In this document: piece after piece, positions 1 through 6,300 of the stretch
How the letters are laid out: every line of letters begins with the position of its first letter
How positions within the stretch are numbered: position 1 is the first letter of the stretch
Origin: Pseudomonadota bacterium
GTDB lineage: Bacteria > Pseudomonadota > Gammaproteobacteria > Xanthomonadales > Xanthomonadaceae
DNA length: 21,446 nt
Reading direction: 5' to 3'
Assembly (NCBI GenBank): GCA_023399815.1
Contig: JAEWOJ010000092.1
Span: forward strand, 1 to 21,446
Notes under the pieces: generated by a model
Seen by the model: the letters and a program-made list of their open reading frames with translations, nothing else
Told to the model about the DNA's origin: nothing
Databases searched by the model: none
Program-made: the position numbers and the translations under genes

Positions 1-33
1 ACCACGCGGGCTCAATCGGGCATGTTTATGCAG

Positions 34-103
34 GTTCATCCGGGGCTCCTGGGGGCTGGTTTGGCTTGGTAACCGCCATCTTCCAGAGATGCCCCGGATG
101 AAC
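34..103. repeat. Inverted repeat at left edge of window
   Basis: Positions 34-46 (GTTCATCCGGGGC) are repeated exactly in inverted form at 91-103, separated by 44 bases. The pair lies just beyond the stop of the SCO-type gene. On the minus strand no run of T follows, so it does not look like a standard intrinsic terminator. It could be a transcript-end hairpin, or the end of a mobile element whose body lies left of the window. The sequence shows the repeat; its role is unknown. Confidence 0.6.
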
Positions 104-123
104 AACCTACTGAGAGATCACAC

Positions 124-711
124 CTAGGGCTCGGCCAGCACCGCCTCGATGCGCGCGACCAGCTGCGGGTCGGGCGCCACGCCCTGCACCTCGCTGCGCG
201 CGCGGACGCGGCCTTCGGCGTCGAGCAGCACCAGCACGCTGGTGTGGTTGATGCTGCCGTCCTCGCGGAAGCGGTAGCGCACGTCCAGCAGGTTGGCGAG
301 GGCGCGCACGTCGTTTTCGGCCGGGCGCAGGAAGTGCCAGTCGTCGGGAACGCGGTGGCGCTGCGCGACGTCGGCCAGCGCGGCGGGCGTGTCGCGCACC
401 GGGTCGAGGGTCAGCATGGCCACGTCCAGGCGCGCGCGCTGGTCGGCCGGCAGCTGCTTCTGCACGGCCTTGGCGTTCTCGATGATCAGCGGGCACATCA
501 GGTGGCAGTTGCCGTAGAACATCGACACCAGTTGCGGCCGGCCGCGCAGCGATGCCCAGGGCACGGCCTGTCCCTTCTGGTCGGTGAGCGTGACCTGCAG
601 GTGATAGAGCGATTGCCCGGGCAGGGCAGCGGTGGGCGCGTCGGCGGCATGGAGCGCGGGCGCGAGGCCCAGCGCCAGGCCGAGCAGGAGGAAGGCGGCG
701 GGTTTGTTCAT
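124..711 (-). CDS. SCO1/SenC-type copper chaperone (thioredoxin fold)
   Basis: A 195-residue exported protein. An N-terminal signal peptide ends near residues 20-22 (LHAA), so it should act in the periplasm. The SCO family signature is complete: a CxxxC copper site (C69 and C73, in GNCHLMCP) and the distal histidine (H156, in INHTSV). SCO proteins bind Cu and deliver it to, or reduce the disulfide of, copper enzymes, classically CuA of cytochrome oxidase. As the last gene of the nirK unit, overlapping the preceding gene by four bases (ATGA), it may serve NirK copper loading; that is an inference. The alternative is CuA assembly for a respiratory oxidase outside this window. Length is usual for the family. 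Confidence 0.9.
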   Translation of the reverse strand: MNKPAAFLLLGLALGLAPALHAADAPTAALPGQSLYHLQVTLTDQKGQAVPWASLRGRPQLVSMFYGNCHLMCPLIIENAKAVQKQLPADQRARLDVAMLTLDPVRDTPAALADVAQRHRVPDDWHFLRPAENDVRALANLLDVRYRFREDGSINHTSVLVLLDAEGRVRARSEVQGVAPDPQLVARIEAVLAEP

Positions 712-1475
712 GGCAGGCTCCTTGCGCAGCGGAAACCGAGATTGCCCAGGGTGGCCCCGGGTGGGAGCGCGGACAGCAGCACGAAGCGCTTGACCACGCC
801 GTAGTCGCCCGGGTCGTTGAAGGCCATGGCGCTGGCGCCGCAGTAGCGCAGGGCATCGCCGTCCTCCTGGCCGCGGCGGTCGCTGTCGGCCAGCAGCGAG
901 GCGAAATCCTCGCTCCATTCCCAGTGCGCGCCATGCAGGGCGTATACGCCGTAGACGTTGGCGGGCGCGTTGGCGGCGGCATCGGGCGCGCGCGCGGTGC
1001 CGTCGTTGACCTGGCGCAGGCGCCAGACATGGTCGCCGCGCGCGTCGCGGCGGGTGGCGTCGGCGGCCGCTGCGTATTCCCATTCGAGGAAGGTCGGCAG
1101 GCGTGCCTGCTCGGCGCGGCAGTAGGCGTCGGCCGCGTACCAGTTCACGTGGGTCACTGGTGCCTGCGGGTCGATGCCGTCGCCGGGCGCATCGGCAGCG
1201 GCCCAGTGGCCGAGATAGCCGGGGCTGGAGAACACCGCCGGCACGCGGTCGCGCCGCCACTGCGGGTTGCGCGCGAGGAAGGCGGCGAACTGCGCGTTGC
1301 TCACCGGTCGCGCCATCAGCGAGAACGCCGCCACGTCGCGCGTGGCGGATGTCTCCTCGAAGCGCACGGAGGAACGGAACTGCCCGCCGGGAATGTCGCG
1401 GTAGCCGGCATCGGCCTCCGTGGCACCGGCCGATGCCGGTGCCAGGAGCAGCAACAGGAAGAGTGTCCGTTCCAT
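708..1475 (-). CDS. nirV: NirV-like formylglycine-generating-enzyme-family protein
   Basis: A 255-residue protein with a signal peptide (hydrophobic residues 5-18) and the FGE/sulfatase-modifying-factor fold. The family core is seen at residues 106-136: PVTHVNWYAADAYC followed by RLPTFLEWEYAA. The C-terminal GFRCA is also typical. Genes of this type, often called nirV, stand next to nirK in many denitrifiers; their biochemical role is not settled. True FGEs use two cysteines near the C-terminus to bind copper. Here only C212 (YCGASAM) occupies that region, so classical formylglycine activity is doubtful. It starts 15 bases after nirK and overlaps the SCO gene by four bases, so the three genes are almost certainly co-transcribed. 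A structural or maturation role for NirK is inference. Confidence 0.82.
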   Translation of the reverse strand: MERTLFLLLLLAPASAGATEADAGYRDIPGGQFRSSVRFEETSATRDVAAFSLMARPVSNAQFAAFLARNPQWRRDRVPAVFSSPGYLGHWAAADAPGDGIDPQAPVTHVNWYAADAYCRAEQARLPTFLEWEYAAAADATRRDARGDHVWRLRQVNDGTARAPDAAANAPANVYGVYALHGAHWEWSEDFASLLADSDRRGQEDGDALRYCGASAMAFNDPGDYGVVKRFVLLSALPPGATLGNLGFRCARSLP

Positions 1476-1490
1476 CCGCGTCCGCCCCGC

Positions 1491-2564
1491 TTACTTGAAC
1501 TGGCTGCCCTGCGGCACGCCTTCGGTGTAGTCGATGTCGTGCTGCTGGCCGGTGTAGATCTCCGGGTTCTTCTCGCCCTCGACCTTGAGGATGCCCAGCG
1601 AGCCCTTGTGGAAGGTGCGGAAGATGCTGTGGTCCACCAGCACGAAGTTGCCCGGCACGTCGGCCTTGAACTCGACGATGGCCGAGCCGCCGGCCGGGAC
1701 CAGTGTGGTCTGCACGTTCTCCTGGTACTTCGTGCCGCCCTCGGTATAGACCTTGTCGAAGATCTCGCCGATGACGTGGAAGCTCGACACCAGGTTGGGG
1801 CCGCCGTTGCCGACGAAGATGCGGATCTTCTCGCCGGCCTTGGCGGTGAGCGCCTTGTCGCCCTGCAGCGAATCGACCGAGCCGTTGAACACCACGTAGG
1901 TCGGGTGCTCGTCGATGGCCTTCTCCAGGCTGAAGGGCTGCAGGCCCGGCTCGCCGTGCGCGCCTTCGGTGTAGAAGTCGCCCTGCACCACGTAGAACTC
2001 CTTGTCCACCGGCTCCAGGCCTTCCTCCGGCTCGACCAGGATCAGGCCGTACATGCCGTTGGCGATGTGCATGCCCACCGGCGCCATCGCGCAGTGGTAG
2101 ATGTACAGGCCCGGGTTGAGCGCCTTGAAGGTGAACTGCGTTTCCTTGCCCGGCAGCGTGAACGTGGCCTCGGCGCCGCCGCCCTGGCCGGTGACGGCAT
2201 GCAGGTCGATGTTGTGCGAAAAGTGCGAGCTGTGGTGGTTCTTCAGCTTGAACTCCACCGTGTCGCCCTTGCGCACGCGGATGAAGCTGCCCGGTACCGT
2301 GCCGCCGAAGGTCCAGAAGTTGTAGCTCACGTCGTCGGCCATGCGCATGTCCTTCTCGACCATCTCCAGGTCGACGACGACGTGGGCCGGGGTCTTGCGC
2401 GTGATCGGCGGCGGTGCGAACGGCGGCGCGGTCAGCACGGCCTGGATCGTTTCCAGCGGTGCCTCGGCGGCGGGCTTCTTCGCCGCGAAGGCGTTGCCGG
2501 CAAAGGCGGCGGCGATGGCGCCGGCAAGGGCGCAGGCGACGAGTGGGTGTTGCAGGCGCTTCAT
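1491..2564 (-). CDS. nirK: Copper-containing nitrite reductase (NO-forming)
   Basis: Reduces nitrite to nitric oxide in the periplasm. The protein has 357 residues, with a signal peptide ending near AFA-A at residue 27. Two cupredoxin domains carry every expected ligand. Type 1 Cu: H117, C158, H166, M171. Type 2 Cu: H122, H157, H312. Catalytic pair: D120 (in HNIDLHAVTG) and H263 (in SFHVIG). The start at 2564 is preferred over an in-frame ATG at 2603. It gives a clean signal peptide and a GGGAAAG ribosome site, and the ATG at 2603 lies inside the predicted -10 element, upstream of the predicted transcript start near 2595. It heads a nirK-nirV-SCO unit. FNR-type boxes at 2630-2643 and 2690-2703 point to low-oxygen control. 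Confidence 0.97.
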   Translation of the reverse strand: MKRLQHPLVACALAGAIAAAFAGNAFAAKKPAAEAPLETIQAVLTAPPFAPPPITRKTPAHVVVDLEMVEKDMRMADDVSYNFWTFGGTVPGSFIRVRKGDTVEFKLKNHHSSHFSHNIDLHAVTGQGGGAEATFTLPGKETQFTFKALNPGLYIYHCAMAPVGMHIANGMYGLILVEPEEGLEPVDKEFYVVQGDFYTEGAHGEPGLQPFSLEKAIDEHPTYVVFNGSVDSLQGDKALTAKAGEKIRIFVGNGGPNLVSSFHVIGEIFDKVYTEGGTKYQENVQTTLVPAGGSAIVEFKADVPGNFVLVDHSIFRTFHKGSLGILKVEGEKNPEIYTGQQHDIDYTEGVPQGSQFK

Positions 2565-2594
2565 GACACTTTCCCGTGAATGGCCTTGGGCCGA

Positions 2595-2643
2595 TGGGTT
2601 CATGTTCCCGGGGCGCTTTGTCGGCAGCGTTGATCCTGATCAA
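2595..2643 (-). promoter_or_regulatory. FNR-type promoter of nirK
   Basis: A perfect FNR consensus palindrome, TTGATCCTGATCAA, lies at 2630-2643. With its centre at -41.5 the transcript would start at 2595, and the hexamer GAACAT at 2602-2607 falls exactly in the -10 position with the key A and T present. The leader would be about 31 bases and contain the ribosome site. The palindrome is seen directly; the start site is a prediction. Confidence 0.88.
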
Positions 2644-2689
2644 TCCATGACCGTGGAAAAGCCCGGAAAACAAGGCAAGAACGCCGCGC

Positions 2690-2703
2690 TTGACTAATGT
2701 CAA
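2690..2703 (-). promoter_or_regulatory. Second, upstream FNR-type box before nirK
   Basis: TTGACTAATGTCAA is a perfect palindrome of FNR/Dnr type, centred 60 bases upstream of the first box and so at about -101.5 relative to the predicted nirK start. It overlaps the stop codon of the preceding gene. No -10-like hexamer lies at the distance that would make it a promoter of its own, so it looks like an accessory site that tunes nirK. Confidence 0.7.
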
Positions 2704-3965
2704 AGGCCGTCGGGAGTAGCCTGCGCGGCGGGCGGTTCCGGTCGCCATGACGTGGCCGAACGCCAGCAGCGCCACAGCGCGAACGCGGCGGAAAGCCAGG
2801 CAAGCAGCACCAGCGCGCCGGCAACGCGCGCCAGCCCCGGCAGCAGGCAGGCCAGGACCAGCGCGACCGCGGCGACGGCATGCAGCCACCACACGCGCCG
2901 CTTCGGCGGCTCGGCGAACAGGCTGCCGGTGCCGGGCACGCGCGTGCCGCGCGGCATGCGCCGGCGCAGCTCGATCCAGGCCAGGAAGCCGGCGATCTCC
3001 ATCAGCATCCCCAGCACCAGCATGGGTGGGCCCACCGCCAGCGCCAGCACGCCGGCGAGCACTTCGTAGCCCGGCGGCTGCATCGCCAGCGCCGCGCCCG
3101 CCAGGGCGAGGCTGCCCAACGACCAGAAGCGCCGCAGCACCGGGCCGCGTCGATGCGGCGCGCGCAGTTGCAGGACGATCGCCGCGGTGGAAAAGAGCAG
3201 CGGCGGCTGCGCGGGCAGGATGCGCGCCAGCCATGGTGGCAAGGCGATGCCCGCGCCTTCGACGACGGCCATCAGCAGCACGCCGCCGAGCAGGAACAGC
3301 CACGCCCGGTACCCCGTGGCGGGCACCGGCCGCGTGCCCTGCAGCATCGGCAGCACCAGGGTGCCCACCGCCGCCAGCAGCCCCAGCACCCAGCCCAGCA
3401 GGCCGAAGGTGGCGTGCACCCCGGTGAGCGGCACCGCCGCCGGCGCGAGCCAGCCCAGGCGCATCGCCAGCAGCGCCGCGCCCAGTCCTGCCGTGGCCAG
3501 CAACGCCGCTGCCGCCAGGCCGATGCCGCAGCGGACCGTGCGCGCGCCCGCACCGCGCATCACCGCGACCAGCACCGCGCCGGCGAAGGACGCCAGCGTG
3601 CCGACCAGCAACGGCGCGGCGACGTGACCGCAGCGCGTCGAGCCCCAGGCGATGGCCGGCAGCAGCGCGGCCACGCCGAGATTGAAGGCAACGTGCAGCA
3701 GCGGCACGCCGCGCGCCAGCGGCAACGGGCTGCCCGCCGCCACCGGCAGGAACTGCACCAGGCTGCCGAGCATTGCGTTGCCCAGTACGCCCAGCGCGAA
3801 GACATGCGCCAGTGCGAGGGTGGCCGGCGCGTGCAGCGACACCAGCAGCGCGTCGCCACCGACGACCAGCCACGCGCCGGCCAGCGTGCCCCAGAGCAGG
3901 GCGGTGGCGAGGAAGCGCAGCGGATGCGACGGCGGCGGCGCCTGGGCGAAGGCCAGCCCGCTCAT
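2700..3965 (-). CDS. Polytopic membrane protein, possibly heme-copper-oxidase-subunit-like
   Basis: A 421-residue, very hydrophobic protein with about ten to twelve predicted membrane helices and a basic, proline-rich C-terminus. Histidines sit inside helices: H54 (AHVFALGVLGNAMLGSLVQF), H91 (LLHVAFNLG) and H184 (GVHATFGLLGW). The first resembles the His-helix followed by a QFLPV loop seen in some CcoN/NnrS-like proteins, so heme or copper binding is possible but unproven. No catalytic heme-copper signature is recognised. It is the last gene of the nnrS unit, its ATG overlapping the DUF2249 stop by four bases, and nirK begins 136 bases beyond its stop. Context suggests a part in NO response or denitrification. 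Exact function is unknown. Confidence 0.75.
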   Translation of the reverse strand: MSGLAFAQAPPPSHPLRFLATALLWGTLAGAWLVVGGDALLVSLHAPATLALAHVFALGVLGNAMLGSLVQFLPVAAGSPLPLARGVPLLHVAFNLGVAALLPAIAWGSTRCGHVAAPLLVGTLASFAGAVLVAVMRGAGARTVRCGIGLAAAALLATAGLGAALLAMRLGWLAPAAVPLTGVHATFGLLGWVLGLLAAVGTLVLPMLQGTRPVPATGYRAWLFLLGGVLLMAVVEGAGIALPPWLARILPAQPPLLFSTAAIVLQLRAPHRRGPVLRRFWSLGSLALAGAALAMQPPGYEVLAGVLALAVGPPMLVLGMLMEIAGFLAWIELRRRMPRGTRVPGTGSLFAEPPKRRVWWLHAVAAVALVLACLLPGLARVAGALVLLAWLSAAFALWRCWRSATSWRPEPPAAQATPDGL

Positions 3966-4234
3966 GGGCCGGGCGGGGCGTCCAGCAGGTGGCGGTCGGC
4001 GGCGTGGCAGATCACCAGGCAGGCGCCATCCTCGGTGACGCGCGCATCGCAGGCGAAGCCCAGCTGCTCCAGCACCGGCAGCAGCGGCGCCGGATACAGC
4101 GGCGTCAGCGCCACCAGCCGCTCGCCCGGCCGCAGCGCGTGCAGCCGGGCGAGGATGTGCTCCATCGGCTGCGGAGCCGACAGGCCGCGCAGGTCCAGGC
4201 GCAGTGCCGCCGGATCGTTCAGCGGCCCAGCCAC
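3962..4234 (-). CDS. DUF2249 domain protein (TusA-like fold)
   Basis: About 90 residues, with one DUF2249 domain: LRLDLRGLSAPQPMEHIL at residues 11-28, followed by a LVALTPLYPAPLLPVLEQLG helix-strand unit. The fold resembles TusA, but the cysteine used by TusA for sulfur transfer is absent (SAPQP). Two cysteines remain near the C-terminus (GACLVICH). DUF2249 genes are often found beside NO-reductase, NnrS and hemerythrin-like genes; their biochemical role is unknown. The start is uncertain: GTG at 4234 is chosen and overlaps the upstream gene by 16 bases, while CTG at 4222 is the alternative. It overlaps the next gene by four bases, so it lies inside a tightly coupled operon. Confidence 0.8.
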   Translation of the reverse strand: MAGPLNDPAALRLDLRGLSAPQPMEHILARLHALRPGERLVALTPLYPAPLLPVLEQLGFACDARVTEDGACLVICHAADRHLLDAPPGP

Positions 4235-4629
4235 AGCAGCCAGCCCAGCGGATGATGCGTCCGCGCGATGCCGTAGATCTGCACGAAGCACAGCAGCGCC
4301 GCGACCACCAGCAGCGCCCGCGCCATCGCGCCGCGCCCCCGCCGGAACGCGGCCATGCCCAGCCCGACGTAGGCCAGCAGGAAGGCGAGCTTCGCCCACA
4401 GCCAGCCGTTGGCGAACAACCCGGCGGGCAGGATGGTCAGCAGCATCATTGCTGCGGTCAGCAGCACGGTGTCGATGGTGTAGCTCAGGTAGCGCACCGC
4501 GGCCAGGCGCGGCCAGCGCATGCCGGCCAGCAGCGCCAACGCGCGCAGCGCGAACAGCGTGCCGCTGGTCATCGCCGCGCTGATGTGGACCAGCTTGATG
4601 TCGGGATAGAAGACCAGCATCGCGTTCAT
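4219..4629 (-). CDS. SirB-family small membrane protein
   Basis: A 136-residue protein with four predicted membrane helices. It begins MNAMLVFYPDIKLVHISAA and continues with LSYTIDTVLLTAAMMLL and GWLWAKLAFLLAYV, a pattern I associate with the SirB2-like inner-membrane family. H15 and H125-H126 lie near helix ends. No enzymatic function is established for this family. Its ATG overlaps the nnrS stop by four bases, and its end overlaps the DUF2249 gene, so it is the second gene of the nnrS unit. That context ties it to NO metabolism in this organism, by inference only. Confidence 0.82.
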   Translation of the reverse strand: MNAMLVFYPDIKLVHISAAMTSGTLFALRALALLAGMRWPRLAAVRYLSYTIDTVLLTAAMMLLTILPAGLFANGWLWAKLAFLLAYVGLGMAAFRRGRGAMARALLVVAALLCFVQIYGIARTHHPLGWLLWLGR

Positions 4630-5855
4630 CCCGGCCGCCCGTCCGCGCGCGGCGCGAGGTAGATCCGGCCGATCCGCGCCACCCACGGCGCCAACGCCAG
4701 CAGCCAGCCGAACGCGGCGGCCGCCTGCCACGCCAGCGCATCCGGCGCGAGGTCGGCGACGATGCGCATCACCGCCACTCCCTGCAGCAGGCCGAAGGCG
4801 AACCACGCCACCTTCGGCATCACCAGCGCCCGCCCGGAATGGCCCTGCGTCACCCGCGTCACCATCGCCACCAGCAGGCTGCCGAAAAAGCCGATGAACA
4901 ACGCATGCATCGGCGCGCGGCCCAGCACGAATTCGCCGCTGGCCAGATAGGTGAAGCTCTGCACCAGGTACAGCGCGAAGGTGACCGGCAACCAGGCGGT
5001 ACCGACGAACAGTACCGCCAGCAGGCCGGGCATGCGTCCGCGCGGCCACCAGCGCCACACCGCCCAGCCGGTCAACAGCAGCAGCGGCACGTCGGCCAGC
5101 CACAGCCAGGCGTAGCCGTGCACCAGTTCCAGGCCGAGGTGCGCCAGCAGCAGCGCCCACACCGCGCCCAGCCATGGCAGCGGCCGCCAGGGCCGGTAGC
5201 CCGGCACCGAATTGCCGGCGAAGAACGGGAACATGCGGTGCGCCACGGTCACGTACACCGGCAGGAGCAGGCCGAAGCCGCCGAGCTTGATGCTGGCGAA
5301 GGCCCAGGTGGGCGAGGCGCCGAGCACGAAGGCGACGAACATCGCCAGACCCAGCCAGCCCAGCACCAGCCCGGCGTAGCACGAGCGCGCATGCCAGGTG
5401 CTGCCCTTCTCGTCGGCCAGCAGCCGGCCCAGGGTGAACAGCGCCGAGGTCCAGCCGGCCAGCGCCATCCACAGGCCGACGGTCAGCCCGGCCTGCCAGC
5501 CCGCCGCGCCCAGCAGGATCGCCAGCTGCCCGCCCATCAGGCCCAGGCCGACCGGGATGTAGCGCCAGCGTTCCAGTTCGGGCAGGCCCATCCAGCGCGG
5601 GAACACGGTCAGCAGGAAGCCGAAGATGAAGCTGGGCAGCACCAGGTACTGCATCAGGAAGGCATGCAGCCAGCCGGCGGGGACCGCCAGTTCCGGCATC
5701 GTCCAACCGCCCCAGCGCGCCGCGACCAGCCACAGCGCCCACCACAGCATCGCCAGCAGCACGTTGCCGGCGCCGACGAAGAACATCAGCCGGTGCGGGG
5801 CATGGGCGAGCCAGGCGGGCGAGAGGCGGGGAGGGGGCGTGGCTTCGGTTTTCAT
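4626..5855 (-). CDS. nnrS: NnrS family protein (heme-copper membrane protein of NO response)
   Basis: A 409-residue protein with about twelve predicted membrane helices. NnrS hallmarks are present: HAPHRLMFFVGAGN near residues 18-31, a HAFLMQYLVLPSFIFGF helix, AHRMFPFFAGN, and APMHALFIGFFGS followed by VTRVTQGHSGR. NnrS proteins studied elsewhere contain heme and copper and protect cells against nitric-oxide stress. The ATG at 5855 is preferred because the conserved HAPHR motif needs it. No clear Shine-Dalgarno precedes it. The FNR-type box at 5891-5904 places the transcript start at the ATG itself, so the message may be leaderless. It heads a four-gene overlapping operon that runs down to 2700. 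Confidence 0.94.
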   Translation of the reverse strand: MKTEATPPPRLSPAWLAHAPHRLMFFVGAGNVLLAMLWWALWLVAARWGGWTMPELAVPAGWLHAFLMQYLVLPSFIFGFLLTVFPRWMGLPELERWRYIPVGLGLMGGQLAILLGAAGWQAGLTVGLWMALAGWTSALFTLGRLLADEKGSTWHARSCYAGLVLGWLGLAMFVAFVLGASPTWAFASIKLGGFGLLLPVYVTVAHRMFPFFAGNSVPGYRPWRPLPWLGAVWALLLAHLGLELVHGYAWLWLADVPLLLLTGWAVWRWWPRGRMPGLLAVLFVGTAWLPVTFALYLVQSFTYLASGEFVLGRAPMHALFIGFFGSLLVAMVTRVTQGHSGRALVMPKVAWFAFGLLQGVAVMRIVADLAPDALAWQAAAAFGWLLALAPWVARIGRIYLAPRADGRPG

Positions 5856-5904
5856 GGGGTGCAGCTTGCTACCGGGGGACAGGAGGTGCCTTGACGTGGG
5901 TCAG
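5856..5904 (-). promoter_or_regulatory. FNR-type promoter of nnrS unit
   Basis: TTGACGTGGGTCAG at 5891-5904 matches the FNR/Dnr palindrome at all but the last base and is almost identical to the box before hemN. A -41.5 placement gives a start at 5856, one base before the ATG. CAAGCT at 5863-5868 lies at the -10 position and keeps only the key A and T, so this is the weakest of the four promoters. Confidence 0.72.
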
Positions 5905-5978
5905 GTTTGGGGCCGGTCGCGGGCTGGAGGCTGGCGGTTGTTGCCGTTGCTGTTGCCGGTGATTTTGCCGTTGCTCCG

Positions 5979-6151
5979 CTTTTGACTTCCGGGTCCCCTT
6001 CCATAGCGACGGAGCCGGCGGACAAGACCCCGAAGGGGCGACGTGCAGGGATGCACGTCGTTTTTCGACGAGACATGGATGTCTCGTCGAAAAATCCCGG
6101 CGGCGGAGTGAACCCGGAGTGCCGCAGGCACGGAGGGCGCGGAGGCAGGGG
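5979..6151 (+). repeat. Structured intergenic repeat, copy 1 (short central hairpin)
   Basis: This copy shares its whole frame with an inverted copy at 12979-13237: an end with TTTTGACTTCCGGGTCC, a GACGTGCA-TGCACGTC hairpin (6049-6060 region) and an end with GGAGGCAGGGG. The centre is a perfect 16-bp stem with a 2-base loop at 6061-6094. A small GTGCC-GCA-GGCAC hairpin lies at 6119-6131. TTGC-rich DNA precedes it and a GCAA/AAGC-rich tract follows to about 6215. It fills most of the 445-base gap between nnrS and norB. No credible gene lies within. Function is unknown. Confidence 0.85.
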
Positions 6152-6244
6152 ACCCCGGAGGGGCAAAAGCCAAAGGCTGAAAGCAGAAGCAACAGCAAGA
6201 AGCCAGAGCAATAGCTGGCCGCGGCGGAATTAATTGCTCGCCAC

Positions 6245-6276
6245 AAAAAGGAAGAGCCGCTTGCGCGGCTCTTCCT
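6245..6276 (-). terminator. Intrinsic terminator of norB
   Basis: On the minus strand a 12-bp perfect stem (AGGAAGAGCCGC with its complement, arms 6265-6276 and 6249-6260) with a 4-base loop is followed by a run of T (6245-6249). It begins 25 bases after the norB stop. This is a strong rho-independent terminator. Confidence 0.93.
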
Positions 6277-6300
6277 CGTTGCATCGTGCGATAGGCCCGA

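Noticed and set aside
1491..2603. nirK start at 2603
   Set aside because: This ATG lies inside the predicted -10 element and upstream of the predicted transcript start. The start at 2564 gives a clean signal peptide and has its own ribosome site.
124..3873. A continuous minus-strand open frame of 1249 codons spanning several genes
   Set aside because: Only its last 195 codons, from 711, form a real protein (SCO type). The rest is arginine- and alanine-rich shadow frame across nirK and its neighbours, produced by high GC content.
5979..6151. Possible CRISPR or tRNA-like structure
   Set aside because: There are no regularly spaced direct repeats with spacers, and no tRNA arms or T-loop. The palindromes are hairpins of an interspersed repeat.
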